Notes: a model not told the origin generated them from the sequence alone. Shown: positions 53,901-58,514, counted from the stretch's first letter. The stretch: DNA of 64,000 nt from Undaria pinnatifida (GCA_012845835.1 JABAKD010000002.1:3391001-3455000), one strand, 5' to 3'. Translations and numbers: made by a program.

Positions 53901-56521
53901 GAGGGGATGCAGCCGGGGGGTGCTTGTTTCAAAACCGGCGAATTCGTTGAAGAAAAGTTGGGAGGGGTTGGGGGGGGGGGGGGGGGGGGGGGGGGGGAGG
54001 TGCAGGGGGGCAACCTTAGAAAGACTCTGAGGCGGCAAAGAGCCCCCTCGAGAGAAGAACAGAGCCCAAAAATAATAATAAACGCCTGCTACGATAGACT
54101 AGAGGTGCACCACTTTTTTTCTAGCAGTACCCCTCAATTTGGGAGCTTAAGACCTCTCCCAAAAACCGGTTTGATCCCGGATGAAAACTATTACAGTACC
54201 GGATGAAAACTCCCCATGGCCATAGATAGGCACACGACGAGAATCATCATGCAAAAAAAACAAAAAATGTCGGGGGTGCTTTTTCCGACGATTTTGAGTT
54301 AAGGAGCCCCGTCATCCAGAAAGTGATTTCGCCAAAAAAAGGCATACCTCTATCGTAGCACGTGACTTTCACACGAGTAAGGCTGTGCTGCTACTTTCAT
54401 GCCGCAGCATTGTCTCTCTGTGCCACGGGAATAACCGTAGAAAGAACCCCTCGCGTTAACCCGCAAGGGTTTCAACAACTTGCTTCTGTTCCCTTTGTTC
54501 GGGTTTCTTACAGAGATGGCAGGCGTGCATGACCCCCAAGGCTACGATACGGGAGGGGGGGGGGGGGGCTACCCCCATCTTCGCTACCCTAGGCTAAGCC
54601 GCTCGCATGAGTGGCCCTACGCCTCACTCAACACCTGGTATCGGGCTTGGAGCAGCGCAACACACGACAAACGATCGGGTCATAGAATGTAGGTGTGTGA
54701 TAGCATATCGCGAATCCGAGATATGCTGGAAGCTGGAGTGAGTGACGCACGAGTCATCCCACGGTGGTGCGGGCCGTGCTTTCTGGGCCGCTCAAGCGGG
54801 CGGGGGACAACTACCGGCCAACGGGTCTGAACTTTTTTCGAGGGTGTGTTTGTTTTTAGGGCGCCGTTAATGGCGCAAAGAAGTCTTTTTTTTCGGATTG
54901 CGCGAGAGGGAAGAATGCCCAACGGAGTCGCATCCCAGGCGAGAGGTGTTGGGCTCCTCGTGTTAAGGAGCTCTAAGAAATGTTTTTGAATCTGCTGCAC
55001 CCTGGCCGGCGGGGGATGGGTGATTTTTTTTTATGTTTTGCTGGGGCTCTTCGCTTTTGAGACTTCTGAAAAAGAAGAAAAAAAAAAAGGAGGATTTTTT
55101 TAATATATTATTAGAAAAAACATTATAAAGTGCAACCAGCCCTAATACAAAACCAGCCCTAACAAAGGAGCAAACCCGGCGGTGGTGGCCCGGGGTATGC
55201 AAATCAATCCATTTATGTTTTATTAAAAACAAAGAAGTAAAATTTCCGGCGATTTTGATTTAACGCCTTCCCTGCTGGAAACCCCTTTTTTTACAAATTT
55301 ACTTCAAGTTTAGTATAGGGAGAGATTTGGGGGCTCTAAAGGAGTTAACGCCTTCCCTGCTGGAAACCCGTTTTTTACATATTTACTTGCAGTCAGTATA
55401 GGGAGGGATTTAGGGGCTCAGAAGGGGTTACCGCCTTCACTACTGGAAACCCGTTTGTGGGGACAAGTTTACTTGAAGTTTCGCCAAAACAAATGCTACA
55501 CCTCCTCGACCAAAAACAAGTACATTAATATATATATATATATATGCGTCGTGTCAGACTTTGTCCCACCCCTCAAAAAACGGGTTTTGTAGTTACCGCG
55601 CACAGACTGACTAACATCACCCTGTTTACCCTGATAGCTACACTGTAGTTGTAAGGGGAGTCGCCGACCTATATCCTTAATGAGGACACACAACTCGTAA
55701 TACGCGCGATCGGAGTATCACACACAGCTTGCAAAGATGAGTTTCGACTAAATATTCGATCTCACAGCTGGAGTGTATGTTCATTTTTTTATAATATACG
55801 TAGCCACCAGCCATGCTGTTTGAGAGCAAGGACACGTGCATTGATTAGAGGAGGCCCATTTTGCCCCCCGTGATTTAGTATTTCTAAACGATGGGGCGCT
55901 CCTTATAAGCCCAAAATGGCCGGAATGGCTTCTTCTTCTTCTTTTTTTCTCTTGTGTTTTCAAACGCTCGTATTATCTGTTCTTTGCCCTGTACCTAGGT
56001 AGCTAGCCCATCCATGGGTTTTCATTTTTTCGGTTTTTTTCTCGAAACACGTACCAGGTGTTTTTTTTTTTTTTTTGGTGAGATGCTATAGAGCTCAGCG
56101 CTGGATTCGATATCCAGGATACGCGCTATGACCAGAGGCAGCACCTTTCGCCTGCTTTTCGTTTTCTGAATGGCAGGGCTCCTTAACACAAAATCGTCGG
56201 ATTTTTTTTTGTTTTTATTTTGGCAAAAAAAAACGTGTTTTTTTATGTATACCTACTATACCTACCCCATGGAACTATTACATGAAAGCATACTTTTTTA
56301 TGGGATATTGAACCCTCCTCAAGCAGGCACCCTCAGAACACCGAAAAAACGGTTCACCCCTGCCACAACGTCGTGTCCAGACCTCTGTGCGCTGCGGGGG
56401 GGGGCGGGGTCACTCACTTCTTGGAGACGTTCTCCAGCATTTTTTCCACCTGGGCAGACAGAATCGCTGCCTCGGCCGCCTCGTCGGATGCGGTTGGTCG
56501 ACCGGTCCGCTCCGCCGTCAT
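23310..56521 (-). CDS. DENN-domain protein gene, eight linked exons (partial)
   Basis: This is the span of a minus-strand gene built from exons 56418-56521, 50928-51059, 43214-43397, 33457-33610, 30400-30464, 27184-27257, 25071-25176 and 23310-23972. Splice phases agree at every join and the exons sum to 1482 bp, exactly 494 codons without a stop. DENN proteins are cytosolic or membrane-associated exchange factors that load Rab GTPases with GTP. The central exons match the cDENN core: a CEYQ-VIVVS strand, DLGRLSS, the [10 protein letters not shown] segment and APVPYIIG. The later exons match dDENN: VLLDADE, then [19 protein letters not shown], then an amphipathic helix and [11 protein letters not shown]. 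The uDENN part is not seen and may lie above 56521. No C-terminal stop exon was found below 23310. Introns are 1.1-9.6 kb and full of transposable elements. Domain assignment is by recognition of family patterns, not by a search. Confidence 0.72.
23598..23715 (+). repeat. CCA trinucleotide tract, coding on the minus strand
   Basis: Ten CCA units then degenerate ACC/CCG. On the minus strand it codes the Gly-rich insert of DENN exon 8. Confidence 0.85.
24130..24420 (+). repeat. Two diverged ~180-bp units
   Basis: CATAAGGATCTGGCCTGG-like phrases near 24162 and 24340, each followed about 50 bases on by CAT(C/T)ATTTGGACC-like sequence. Weak but ordered similarity. Confidence 0.35.
24829..24904. 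repeat. 76-bp near-perfect palindrome
   Basis: The arms TTGGTGATATAGCA and ACTCACTGA pair with TCAGTGAGT and TGCTATATCACCAA, and an inner pair AGTCA/TGACT surrounds the centre near 24866. It would form one long hairpin. It lies in the 1.1-kb intron between DENN exons 7 and 8. Confidence 0.85.
25071..25176 (-). CDS. DENN gene exon 7 of the chain: dDENN helix
   Basis: One base plus 35 codons. The product starts [20 protein letters not shown] and ends LQLASGSQ, with the L-x-x-L-x-P-L-x-x-x-L pattern seen after the dDENN strand. The acceptor is strong: an AG-free pyrimidine tract of about 75 bases ending in CTTAG. The donor is CCAG|GCAAGT, the standard form of a GC-AG intron, so this intron would be non-canonical at its 5' end. 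Confidence 0.66.
25755..25870 (-). repeat. Family G repeat
   Basis: GCTCCCAGCACGAGGAAGGA, then TATCTCACCCGACC and CGCCCCATCCGATCAACG. Confidence 0.45.
26035..26301 (-). mobile_element. Family A copy in DENN intron 6
   Basis: Complete, 267 bp, with tips CACGCGTGCTATGATAGAGG and CTCTATCGCAGCATGCGTC. Confidence 0.8.
26820..27135 (+). repeat. ACCAAC-type hexanucleotide tract
   Basis: C/A-rich plus strand built on AACACC and ACCGAC. All frames are open and carry no gene. It ends about 50 bp downstream (in gene direction) of DENN exon 6. Confidence 0.85.
27184..27257 (-). CDS. DENN gene exon 6 of the chain: start of dDENN
   Basis: Twenty-four codons plus two bases between an AAG acceptor and a consensus GTGAGT donor. 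The product begins [20 protein letters not shown] and ends TRIP. The V-L-L-D-A-D strand is typical of the beta strand opening the dDENN part. The leftover AA joins the G of the next exon to give Lys, producing the R-I-P-K motif before the helix of exon 7. Confidence 0.66.
27364..27640 (-). mobile_element. Family A copy in DENN intron 5
   Basis: Complete and close to consensus. Starts 107 bp upstream (in gene direction) of DENN exon 6. Confidence 0.82.
28169..28623 (+). mobile_element. Family A copy interrupted by family C
   Basis: The left half ends in the CTCGTTGTGTAC block and the right half resumes at TTTTTCATACGGTAG. The family C piece lies between, which dates the A copy as older. Confidence 0.78.
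28298..28481 (-). mobile_element. Truncated family C copy nested in family A
   Basis: Reverse orientation. It runs from GGTGCCCCTTGCCACCCCGA to GGGGGGGGCTATCGTAGAAT. The part with the CCGGCGATTTCG block is missing. It interrupts the family A copy at 28169-28623, whose two halves flank it. Confidence 0.68.
28785..29150 (+). repeat. 63-bp minisatellite, six units
   Basis: Units start at 28785, 28848, 28911, 28974, 29037 and 29100, each with TAGTGCGGTTGAACTCCTCC and ACTGTGGAACTATCGGTT. Because 63 is a multiple of three, frames stay open on both strands (up to 168 codons). I do not regard these as genes. Confidence 0.9.
29185..29300 (-). repeat. Family G repeat
   Basis: GTCCTCACATGAGGAGCTGA hairpin, then TTTGAAGGCGTTCGTTCGCA and CCGACCAAGC. 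Confidence 0.5.
29460..29762 (-). repeat. ~70-bp minisatellite, five units
   Basis: Reverse orientation of the 22180 array. The unit shows CAACGCCAAAAAAGGGTATA and GGGGGTACCCCCAATTTTCA. Confidence 0.85.
29460..30000 (-). mobile_element. Family B element with five-unit minisatellite
   Basis: The minisatellite (29460-29762) is followed by GCGCGAGTGACTCTGTACCT and a G run with TCACTCGCGCGAGTAACACC. Confidence 0.68.
30055..30215 (+). repeat. Family G repeat
   Basis: ATGCTGGTCGGGTGGCGCGA, CGAATGCCTTCGAAGTCATG, then TGTTAGGAGCTC. Confidence 0.55.
30400..30464 (-). CDS. DENN gene exon 5 of the chain
   Basis: Two bases complete the Gly codon begun in exon 4, then 21 codons read [20 protein letters not shown] and a final Gln. 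The donor is CAG|GTCAGT. The acceptor AATCGCAG has a poor pyrimidine tract. The residues are polar, as expected for the variable loop between cDENN and dDENN. Support comes mainly from phase agreement on both sides and from codon usage. Confidence 0.48.
31140..31935 (-). mobile_element. Family B element with eight-unit minisatellite
   Basis: The minisatellite (31168-31690) is followed by a CCATA pentanucleotide run, CTCGCACGAGTGACTCTGTA and, after a G run, CTCGCGCGAGTGACCCCGAG. Confidence 0.7.
31168..31690 (-). repeat. ~70-bp minisatellite, eight units
   Basis: Same unit as at 29460, with G-run length and a TATTGTAGTATC variant near 31512 differing between units. The variant matches one near 22420 in the opposite orientation. 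Confidence 0.85.
32035..32320 (+). mobile_element. Family B element, no array
   Basis: Has GTGTGTTCCTCTTTGAGGGAC, ACTCACTCGCCCGAGTGACA and a 3' end GGGGGTACCCC with CGCTACCGTAGCC. Confidence 0.55.
32945..33290 (-). repeat. Family G, two tandem units
   Basis: Two ~160-bp units each with GAGCTCCCT...GCATGAGGAAGGA, ATGACTTCTTCGAAGACAGT and CGACCAACACTTTCTG. They lie just downstream of DENN exon 4, in its intron. Confidence 0.6.
33457..33610 (-). CDS. DENN gene exon 4 of the chain: cDENN core
   Basis: Fifty-one codons plus one base. The product begins [20 protein letters not shown], then [14 protein letters not shown], then [14 protein letters not shown]. This is the most recognisable block of the DENN family: a beta strand, a helix, the W-x-x-x-x-P-V-L-P motif and the A-P-V-P-Y/F-I-I/V-G motif. 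The donor is ATAG|GTGAGA and the acceptor GCAAAG. It joins exon 3 in phase 0 across a 9.6-kb intron that carries a whole LINE. Confidence 0.78.
33736..33935 (+). mobile_element. Partial family A copy
   Basis: The left tip and subterminal part are present and the right end is lost. It starts 125 bp upstream (in gene direction) of DENN exon 4. Confidence 0.5.
34420..34735 (-). mobile_element. Family B element, one unit
   Basis: Starts GCTACGATTGGGGGG and has CTCGCACACGAGTGACTCCG and TCACTCGCTCGCGAGTGACC. Confidence 0.58.
34781..35085 (-). mobile_element. Family A copy
   Basis: Complete. The right tip is followed at once by a 9-bp GGTTATTGA repeat. Confidence 0.78.
35087..35160 (+). repeat. 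9-bp GGTTATTGA minisatellite
   Basis: Eight units directly after a family A tip. Confidence 0.85.
35575..35775 (+). repeat. 200-bp A/G-only tract
   Basis: Almost pure purine on the plus strand (AAGAAAAG-type repeats) with a few C. It could adopt triplex DNA. It lies next to the 3' end of the LINE. Confidence 0.85.
35962..36405 (-). pseudogene. LINE C-terminal tail
   Basis: The open frame begins with [20 protein letters not shown], followed by a Trp/Asp/Lys-rich segment and a Lys/Arg/Glu coiled-coil-like end. Its direction and spacing fit the C-terminal end of the LINE polyprotein. It ends in Gly runs coded by the C-rich tract at 35990-36065, which may mark the 3' end of the element. Confidence 0.7.
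36744..38606 (-). pseudogene. LINE reverse transcriptase, interrupted
   Basis: The region contains, in order, SDHNPV (end of the endonuclease), a basic linker, [33 protein letters not shown] with the first catalytic Asp, [27 protein letters not shown] with the YADD active site and [14 protein letters not shown]. Two TAG codons (37839-37841 and 37467-37469) interrupt an otherwise single frame. A frameshift near 36800-36806 precedes the thumb, where the other frame continues with [15 protein letters not shown]. The catalytic residues are intact, so the decay is probably recent. Confidence 0.92.
38631..39503 (-). pseudogene. LINE endonuclease (EEP) domain
   Basis: The frame holds the exonuclease-endonuclease-phosphatase motifs in order: GTYNVRT with the metal-binding Asn, GLQEVR with the catalytic Glu, VGYAPT, and [10 protein letters not shown] with the D-x-N pair. 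The SDHNPV motif comes just after the TGA stop at 38631-38633, in the same frame. The domain would nick target DNA to prime reverse transcription. The listed start is not a clear ATG. A purine-rich stretch at its N-terminal end has another open frame (39257-39721), so the true N-terminus is uncertain. Confidence 0.88.
39951..40044 (-). mobile_element. Family A fragment, GAGGTCTTAAG end
   Basis: About 94 bp of one end, cut where a forward family A copy begins. Confidence 0.6.
40045..40602 (+). mobile_element. Family A copy with 139-bp internal triplication
   Basis: The segment from CTCCTTCACCCACA to GGAGAGGTCTTAAGCC is present three times with a 139-bp period (from about 40116, 40255 and 40394). 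The tips occur only once. This differs from the end-repeat copies, where the tip itself is multiplied. Confidence 0.82.
40620..40810 (-). mobile_element. Family A fragment, reverse
   Basis: The GGTATACC-side half is present with an A run. The tip reads CTCTATCGTATAAGCATGCG. Confidence 0.5.
40999..41119 (+). repeat. 120-bp nearly pure G tract
   Basis: G runs broken by single C or A. It could form many G-quadruplexes, and sequencing and assembly are unreliable here. Confidence 0.92.
41255..41394 (+). CDS. Exon-like segment, plus strand
   Basis: After a TTTTTTTTCACCCC tract the frame reads [20 protein letters not shown], then [20 protein letters not shown], and meets a GGG|GTAAAC donor-like site. 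It looks like a disordered, Ser/Gly-rich coding piece. It lies antisense within the large DENN intron, and no partner exon was found. Confidence 0.22.
41461..41772 (-). mobile_element. Family A copy
   Basis: Complete left tip; the right tip ends CTCTATCGTAGCGC and passes into family G sequence. Confidence 0.78.
41770..41905 (+). repeat. Family G repeat
   Basis: GTTGATCGGGTCGAGCGAAC and GTTCCTCGTGTCAGGGGAAG. Confidence 0.5.
42091..42364 (+). mobile_element. Family A copy
   Basis: Complete, 274 bp, with ATTAAGGTATACC in the left subterminal part. Confidence 0.82.
42574..43014 (+). mobile_element. Family A copy with ~145-bp insertion
   Basis: Unrelated sequence (about 42749-42893), including a GAGGCCTCCTACCGCAAGCG segment, splits the GGCCATGGGATTTT block from the TCTCCAAATCAG block. 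The insertion has no obvious inverted ends. Confidence 0.78.
43214..43397 (-). CDS. DENN gene exon 3 of the chain: start of cDENN
   Basis: One base plus 61 codons, ending exactly on CAG before a GTGCGA donor. The end of the product, [20 protein letters not shown], is the helix that leads into the cDENN strand and matches the usual pattern of a hydrophobic helix followed by a C-E-x-Q turn. An upstream acceptor at TAG|CGAGG is the first AG after about 100 bases of pyrimidine-rich, AG-free sequence. A CCGT microsatellite lies only 27 bp upstream, within that region. An AG at CGACAG or CGCAG a few codons later is an alternative acceptor. Confidence 0.68.
43424..43476 (+). repeat. CCGT tetranucleotide microsatellite
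   Basis: Thirteen units. On the minus strand it is an ACGG repeat lying 27 bp upstream of the exon 3 acceptor of the DENN gene. Confidence 0.92.
43745..44022 (+). mobile_element. Family A copy
   Basis: Complete, with a degraded left tip (GACAAGTGCTACGATAG). A partial family D element follows on the right. Confidence 0.78.
44026..44095 (+). mobile_element. Family D fragment
   Basis: CCCTCCCTATACTAATTCCA and CCAAGTTGTAAATGCGTTA, next to a family A tip. Confidence 0.5.
44096..44175 (-). repeat. Family G fragment
   Basis: AAGGCCTTCGTTCGCGCGAT and CCGACCAACACTTTTATGCG. Confidence 0.4.
44200..44985 (+). mobile_element. Family B element with eight-unit minisatellite
   Basis: A CCCTCGCGCGAGTGACCCC block, AATGAGGTACAGAGTCACTC and the array at 44405-44985. 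Confidence 0.7.
44405..44985 (+). repeat. ~72-bp minisatellite, eight units
   Basis: Two alternating unit types are visible: CTACCGTACGTAGCC and CTACCGCAGCC. This suggests a higher-order two-unit repeat. Confidence 0.83.
45000..46232. other. No gene assigned
   Basis: A minus frame 45179-45520 contains a good pyrimidine tract and CAG near 45386, and a plus frame 45359-45694 overlaps it. Neither could be linked to the DENN exons. G and A runs at 45900-46170. Confidence 0.3.
46233..46508 (+). mobile_element. Family D, three head-to-tail copies
   Basis: Family D is an 82-bp element with ends CCCCTTTAGAGCCCC and GTTGTAAAAGGG between TTAA-like flanks and CCCTATACTAACTTCAAGTA inside. Here three copies follow one another, sharing single GTTAGCC or GTTGACA junctions. 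Confidence 0.75.
46546..47552 (+). mobile_element. Family A copy with its GGTATACC end repeated seven times
   Basis: Seven units of 105-140 bp each begin at or near the element tip (CGCGCGCTACGATAGAGGTA) and end at CTTCACCCAAAATC. The last runs on through a normal element to 47552. Inside each unit CTTTTAAGGTATAC is itself repeated two to four times. Confidence 0.85.
47553..47924 (+). mobile_element. Family A copy carrying a family D insertion
   Basis: The left tip is missing because it abuts the previous copy. The 82-bp family D element lies in its right half at the GTCTTAAG position. Confidence 0.72.
47774..47855 (+). mobile_element. Family D element in family A
   Basis: 82 bp, flanked by TTGA (47770-47773) and TTAA (47856-47859). 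Confidence 0.8.
47925..48118 (+). mobile_element. Family A remnant with CT and A runs
   Basis: Only the right half is recognisable (GGTCATGG, AGAGAGGTAAGGAG, GGTGCACCCTCTGTCAG). A CT dinucleotide run is at 47931-47947. Confidence 0.4.
48119..48589. other. No gene seen
   Basis: Includes two CCCCCCTTAACATC units near 48515-48545. Confidence 0.4.
48590..48720 (-). repeat. Family G repeat
   Basis: GAGCTCCTACCATGAGGAGC hairpin, CTTCGAAGGCGTTCGTTTCC and AACCAGCATTTTCTATGCGC; abuts family F. Confidence 0.55.
48726..49516 (+). mobile_element. Family F: ~790-bp non-autonomous element with TAA flanks
   Basis: The ends are near-perfect inverted repeats (GGCCATTTCTTATACAGTCG against its complement at 49516). 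Both are flanked by TAA in direct orientation. A 3-bp TAA/TTA duplication with a GG-starting end is the hallmark of PIF/Harbinger elements. CAGTCGAAAA/TTTTCGACTG motifs recur inside both ends. The minus strand is open for 189 codons, but the product does not resemble a DDE transposase. Confidence 0.75.
49609..50110 (+). mobile_element. Family A copy with its GGTATACC end repeated four times
   Basis: Four units of about 75-85 bp (starting near 49612, 49689, 49762 and 49835) run from GCTAGAGGTAC through TTTTTTGGC to GACGGTGCCC. A diverged single-copy body follows. The tips of the inner units have lost the GACGCG part. Confidence 0.78.
50117..50408 (-). mobile_element. Family A copy
   Basis: Complete, with tips GATGCGTGCTAGGATGGAGG and CTCTATCTTAGGATACGTC. 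Confidence 0.75.
50429..50818 (+). mobile_element. Family A copy carrying a family D insertion
   Basis: Without the 82-bp insertion at 50653-50734 it is a standard copy. The insertion splits GGTCTTAAGGCTCCC at TTAA. Confidence 0.82.
50653..50734 (+). mobile_element. Family D element in family A
   Basis: 82 bp, flanked by TTGA (50649-50652) and TTAA (50735-50738), at the equivalent TTAA of another family A copy. Confidence 0.82.
50928..51059 (-). CDS. DENN gene exon 2 of the chain
   Basis: The acceptor is a long T tract followed by CAAG, and the donor is GAGG|GTGAGC. One base completes the previous codon, 43 codons follow, and two bases are left over. The product includes [20 protein letters not shown] and [20 protein letters not shown]. 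It is rich in GC-ending codons and lies just upstream of the cDENN core. The segment probably belongs to the linker between uDENN and cDENN; this is inferred from position only. Confidence 0.58.
51482..51509 (+). repeat. CTG trinucleotide repeat
   Basis: Nine uninterrupted CTG units, in DENN intron 1 (CAG on the gene strand). Confidence 0.92.
51660..51976 (+). mobile_element. Family A copy
   Basis: Left end rearranged after GACGCGTGCTACTAC; the body is normal. Confidence 0.72.
52195..52345 (+). repeat. Family G repeat
   Basis: ACGTTGGTCGGGCTGCGCGA, CGAATGTCTTCGAA, GAGCTCTTGACACCAGCAAG. Confidence 0.5.
52570..52838 (+). mobile_element. Family A copy
   Basis: Perfect left tip; right tip changed (TCGCAACACCCC). 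Confidence 0.82.
52910..53205 (+). mobile_element. Family B element, diverged
   Basis: CTACGGTATGGCAGGGGGG start, CTCACTCGCGTGAGAG, and CTCCTCGAGCGAGTAG. Confidence 0.4.
53266..53575 (+). repeat. ~163-bp tandem repeat, two units
   Basis: GATCTAGATCATCAAG and ATCTGCCCGAGGCGTG occur in both units (from 53266 and about 53430). GTGAAAGATCTAGATCATCA is shared exactly. Confidence 0.75.
53691..54029 (+). mobile_element. Family C copy with long C and G runs
   Basis: CTACGATAG is followed by a run of about 22 C, and the right end has a run of more than 20 G. The internal blocks are recognisable, though the middle is A-rich. Confidence 0.65.
54081..54366 (-). mobile_element. Family A copy
   Basis: Complete, with five extra bases in the left tip (ATAGACTAGAGG). 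Confidence 0.8.
54535..54690 (-). mobile_element. Family B fragment
   Basis: GGCTACGATACGGGAGGGGG followed by CTACCCCCATCTTCGCTACC and a CGCATGAGTGGCC block. Confidence 0.4.
54885..54990 (+). repeat. Family G fragment
   Basis: GGATTGCGCGAGAGGGAAGA and GGGCTCCTCGTGTTAAGGAG. Confidence 0.4.
55258..55482 (-). mobile_element. Family D, three head-to-tail copies, reverse
   Basis: GTTAACGCCTTCCCTGCTGG junctions join copies; the third is truncated at its far end. Confidence 0.72.
55560..55790 (-). repeat. Family H dispersed repeat, copy 2
   Basis: Inverted relative to 3160-3385. The shared frame is on the minus strand at 55496-55693. Confidence 0.55.
55870..56080 (+). mobile_element. Diverged family A fragment
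   Basis: Keeps GGGGCGCTCCTTATAAGCCC, AAAATGGCCGGAA and the CCATGGGTTTTCA block; both tips are lost. Confidence 0.4.
56118..56350 (+). mobile_element. Partial family A copy in DENN intron 1
   Basis: The left tip (GATACGCGCTATGACCAGAG) and most blocks are present. The right tip is lost near CCTCAGAACACCG. Confidence 0.6.
56418..56521 (-). CDS. DENN gene exon 1 of the chain (possible start exon)
   Basis: The exon begins with ATG directly after a pyrimidine-rich tract ending in GAGACAG, and ends before a consensus GTGAGT donor. It gives 34 codons plus two bases. The product starts [20 protein letters not shown] and ends in a charged helix ([11 protein letters not shown]). The two leftover bases AA join the first G of the next exon to give Lys. 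The ATG may be the true start with an intron in the 5' UTR, or an internal Met. A uDENN exon further upstream would favour the second. This is the weakest of the linked exons for domain content, but its splice sites and codon usage are good. Confidence 0.5.
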
Positions 56522-56539
56522 CTGTCTCGGAGACGAAAA

Positions 56540-57298
56540 CACAAAAATCGCACGAACGGTGGGGGGAGGGTGTTCTTAATGTGTTCATGGCCGCAGCCAT
56601 ATGGCCACAGACCCTCGCATCCCTACTTTTTTGCCGGAGCGGAGCACGTCGGGTTTTCACCAACCAGGCAGACATTGCTTGCACCAACCGCGAAGCCCCG
56701 TGAGGTGTTCGGCGAGTCGTGTGAATGGCGAACTGCATCCTTCCAAGAACCGCTCGTAAGACGGACTTCGGCACCTTGCGCCTACTTTCTTGCTTATGGA
56801 TGACAGCGCCAATCAATGAGTGATACTTTGCTTTTTGGTGTGACCACTCCAGAGACAGCAACGGGCATTGCTATGTAACTGCCTCGTGGGTGCCTCACCA
56901 TATTCACATTTCGTGATGCGATCGTTCCCCTTGTGTAAGGAGTTAGGGTTCTCCACCCCGCACAATATGATCTACATGTAACTCGATAACAATCACGGTG
57001 GCCGCCAGAACAGAAAAAAAAAGAAGAAAAGTACCCTGGTTGTCTAGCTCACGCAGTCTGCGGCATGGTTTACATGGCCGTTGCCAACCAACGCCAGCCC
57101 CAACATACATATACTGTTTACCAGCGCCGCACAAAGGAGAGGGGACAAGCGGGAAAAAAGGGGCGAAGATCGAGGTCTACATTCGAGTTACGGTTGGGGT
57201 TCGACGGGCCGGTCTACGATAGGAGAGCTGCCCTTTTCGAGCTCAAGCATTCATCGCTGACCGGCCATCATCCATCATCCTCAACTCAAGATGGACCC
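56540..57298. other. Region upstream of DENN exon 1
   Basis: A 180-codon minus frame (56319-56861) contains VLRAVLGRMQFAIHTTRR, faintly like the connection region of retroelement reverse transcriptases, but no active-site motif. It overlaps exon 1 in another frame. 5' UTR or further exons of the DENN gene would be expected here, and none is clear. Confidence 0.25.
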
Positions 57299-57594
57299 CC
57301 CTACGATGGAGGTATACCTTTTTTTAGCGAAAATGGTTTCTGAACGACGGGGCTCCTCAACCCAAAATCGTCGGGGAAAAAAAAAATAATAGGCCATTTT
57401 TTGTTTTTTAATGCGCGATTCTCGTTGTGTGCCCGGGCCATGAGATTATTTTTCAAACCGGTGCTACGTAGCAGTTTTATATGTATTTTTTTGCTCCAAG
57501 TCAGTTTTCGTTGGGGAGAGGTCTCAGGCTCTCAAATTGAGGAACCTCAGAAAAAAAAAACGTAGTGCACACCTCTACCGTACGAGCACGCGCG
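57299..57594 (+). mobile_element. Family A copy
   Basis: Left tip starts at CTACGATGGAGGTATACC; right tip has three extra bases (CCGTACGAGCACGCG). Confidence 0.78.
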
Positions 57595-57765
57595 CGATTT
57601 TGTTTTTGCCTTTGCAAAAATATTACTCTTTTTGGGTATACCGAGGCCATGGACTTGTTGATCAGATCGCCCTCTCTCGGTTTAGACCCAGACTAAACGT
57701 AGGGGGGGGGGGGGCATGCTAAGTCAGAGGTGACACAAGTACCGGGTTAGAGCTACTCACACGAG

Positions 57766-58386
57766 GACGAGTGCTTCGATAGAGGTATACCTTTATTTGG
57801 CAAGAATGGTTTCTGAATGACGGGGCTCCTCAACCCCAAAAGACGCGTGCTACGATATAGGTATTAAGGTATACCTTTTTTTGGCAAGAGTGGTTTCTTA
57901 ATGACGGGGCTCCTTCGCCCCTGAAGACGCGTGCTACGATAGAGGTATTAAGGTGTATCTTTTTTTGGCAAGAATGGTTTCTGAATGACGGGGCTCCTTC
58001 GCCCCTGAAGAGGCGTGCTACGATAGAGGTATTAAGGTGTACTTTTTTTTGGCAAGAATGGTTTCTGAATGAGGGGATCCTTGACCCCAAAAGACGCGTG
58101 CTACGGTAGAGGTATTAAGGTATACCCTTTTTTGGCAAGAATGGTTTCTGAAGGACGGGGCCTCCCTAACCCAAAATCGTCGCATATTTTTTCGGCCATT
58201 TTTTTTTTTGCATGATTCTCATTGTGTACGTAGGCGCCGCGTTTAATTTTCGTGTCCGGGGAGCAGTTTAGTGTTGTCAAAAAAATCAGCTTTTTGGGGG
58301 GAGAGGTCTTAAGCTCCCAAAATCGAAGAACACCTCAGGAAAAAAAAAAAAAAAAAACGTGGTGCACCTCTATTGCAGCACGCCTC
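57766..58386 (+). mobile_element. Family A copy with its GGTATACC end repeated five times
   Basis: Units of 80-90 bp start near 57766, 57842, 57924, 58009 and 58091. Each begins at the full tip GACGCGTGCTACGATA and ends after a CCCC(A/T)GAAGA or CCCCAAAA block. The fifth continues into a normal body. These are the cleanest end repeats in the window. Confidence 0.86.
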
Positions 58387-58514
58387 CCGAGCATCTCTAC
58401 ACCTACCTCACAGACAACAACACTACGGGCGGTTAAGTTTGCGCAGCTTAGCTTAGCTTACCCCACTCCATCGCGGATTCACATCACAGAGTTCACAACC
58501 ACAAAAAGTTCAAG

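Noticed and set aside
56319-56861. 180-codon minus frame as a reverse transcriptase remnant
   Set aside because: Only a faint LGRMQFA resemblance and no catalytic motif. It overlaps DENN exon 1 in another frame.
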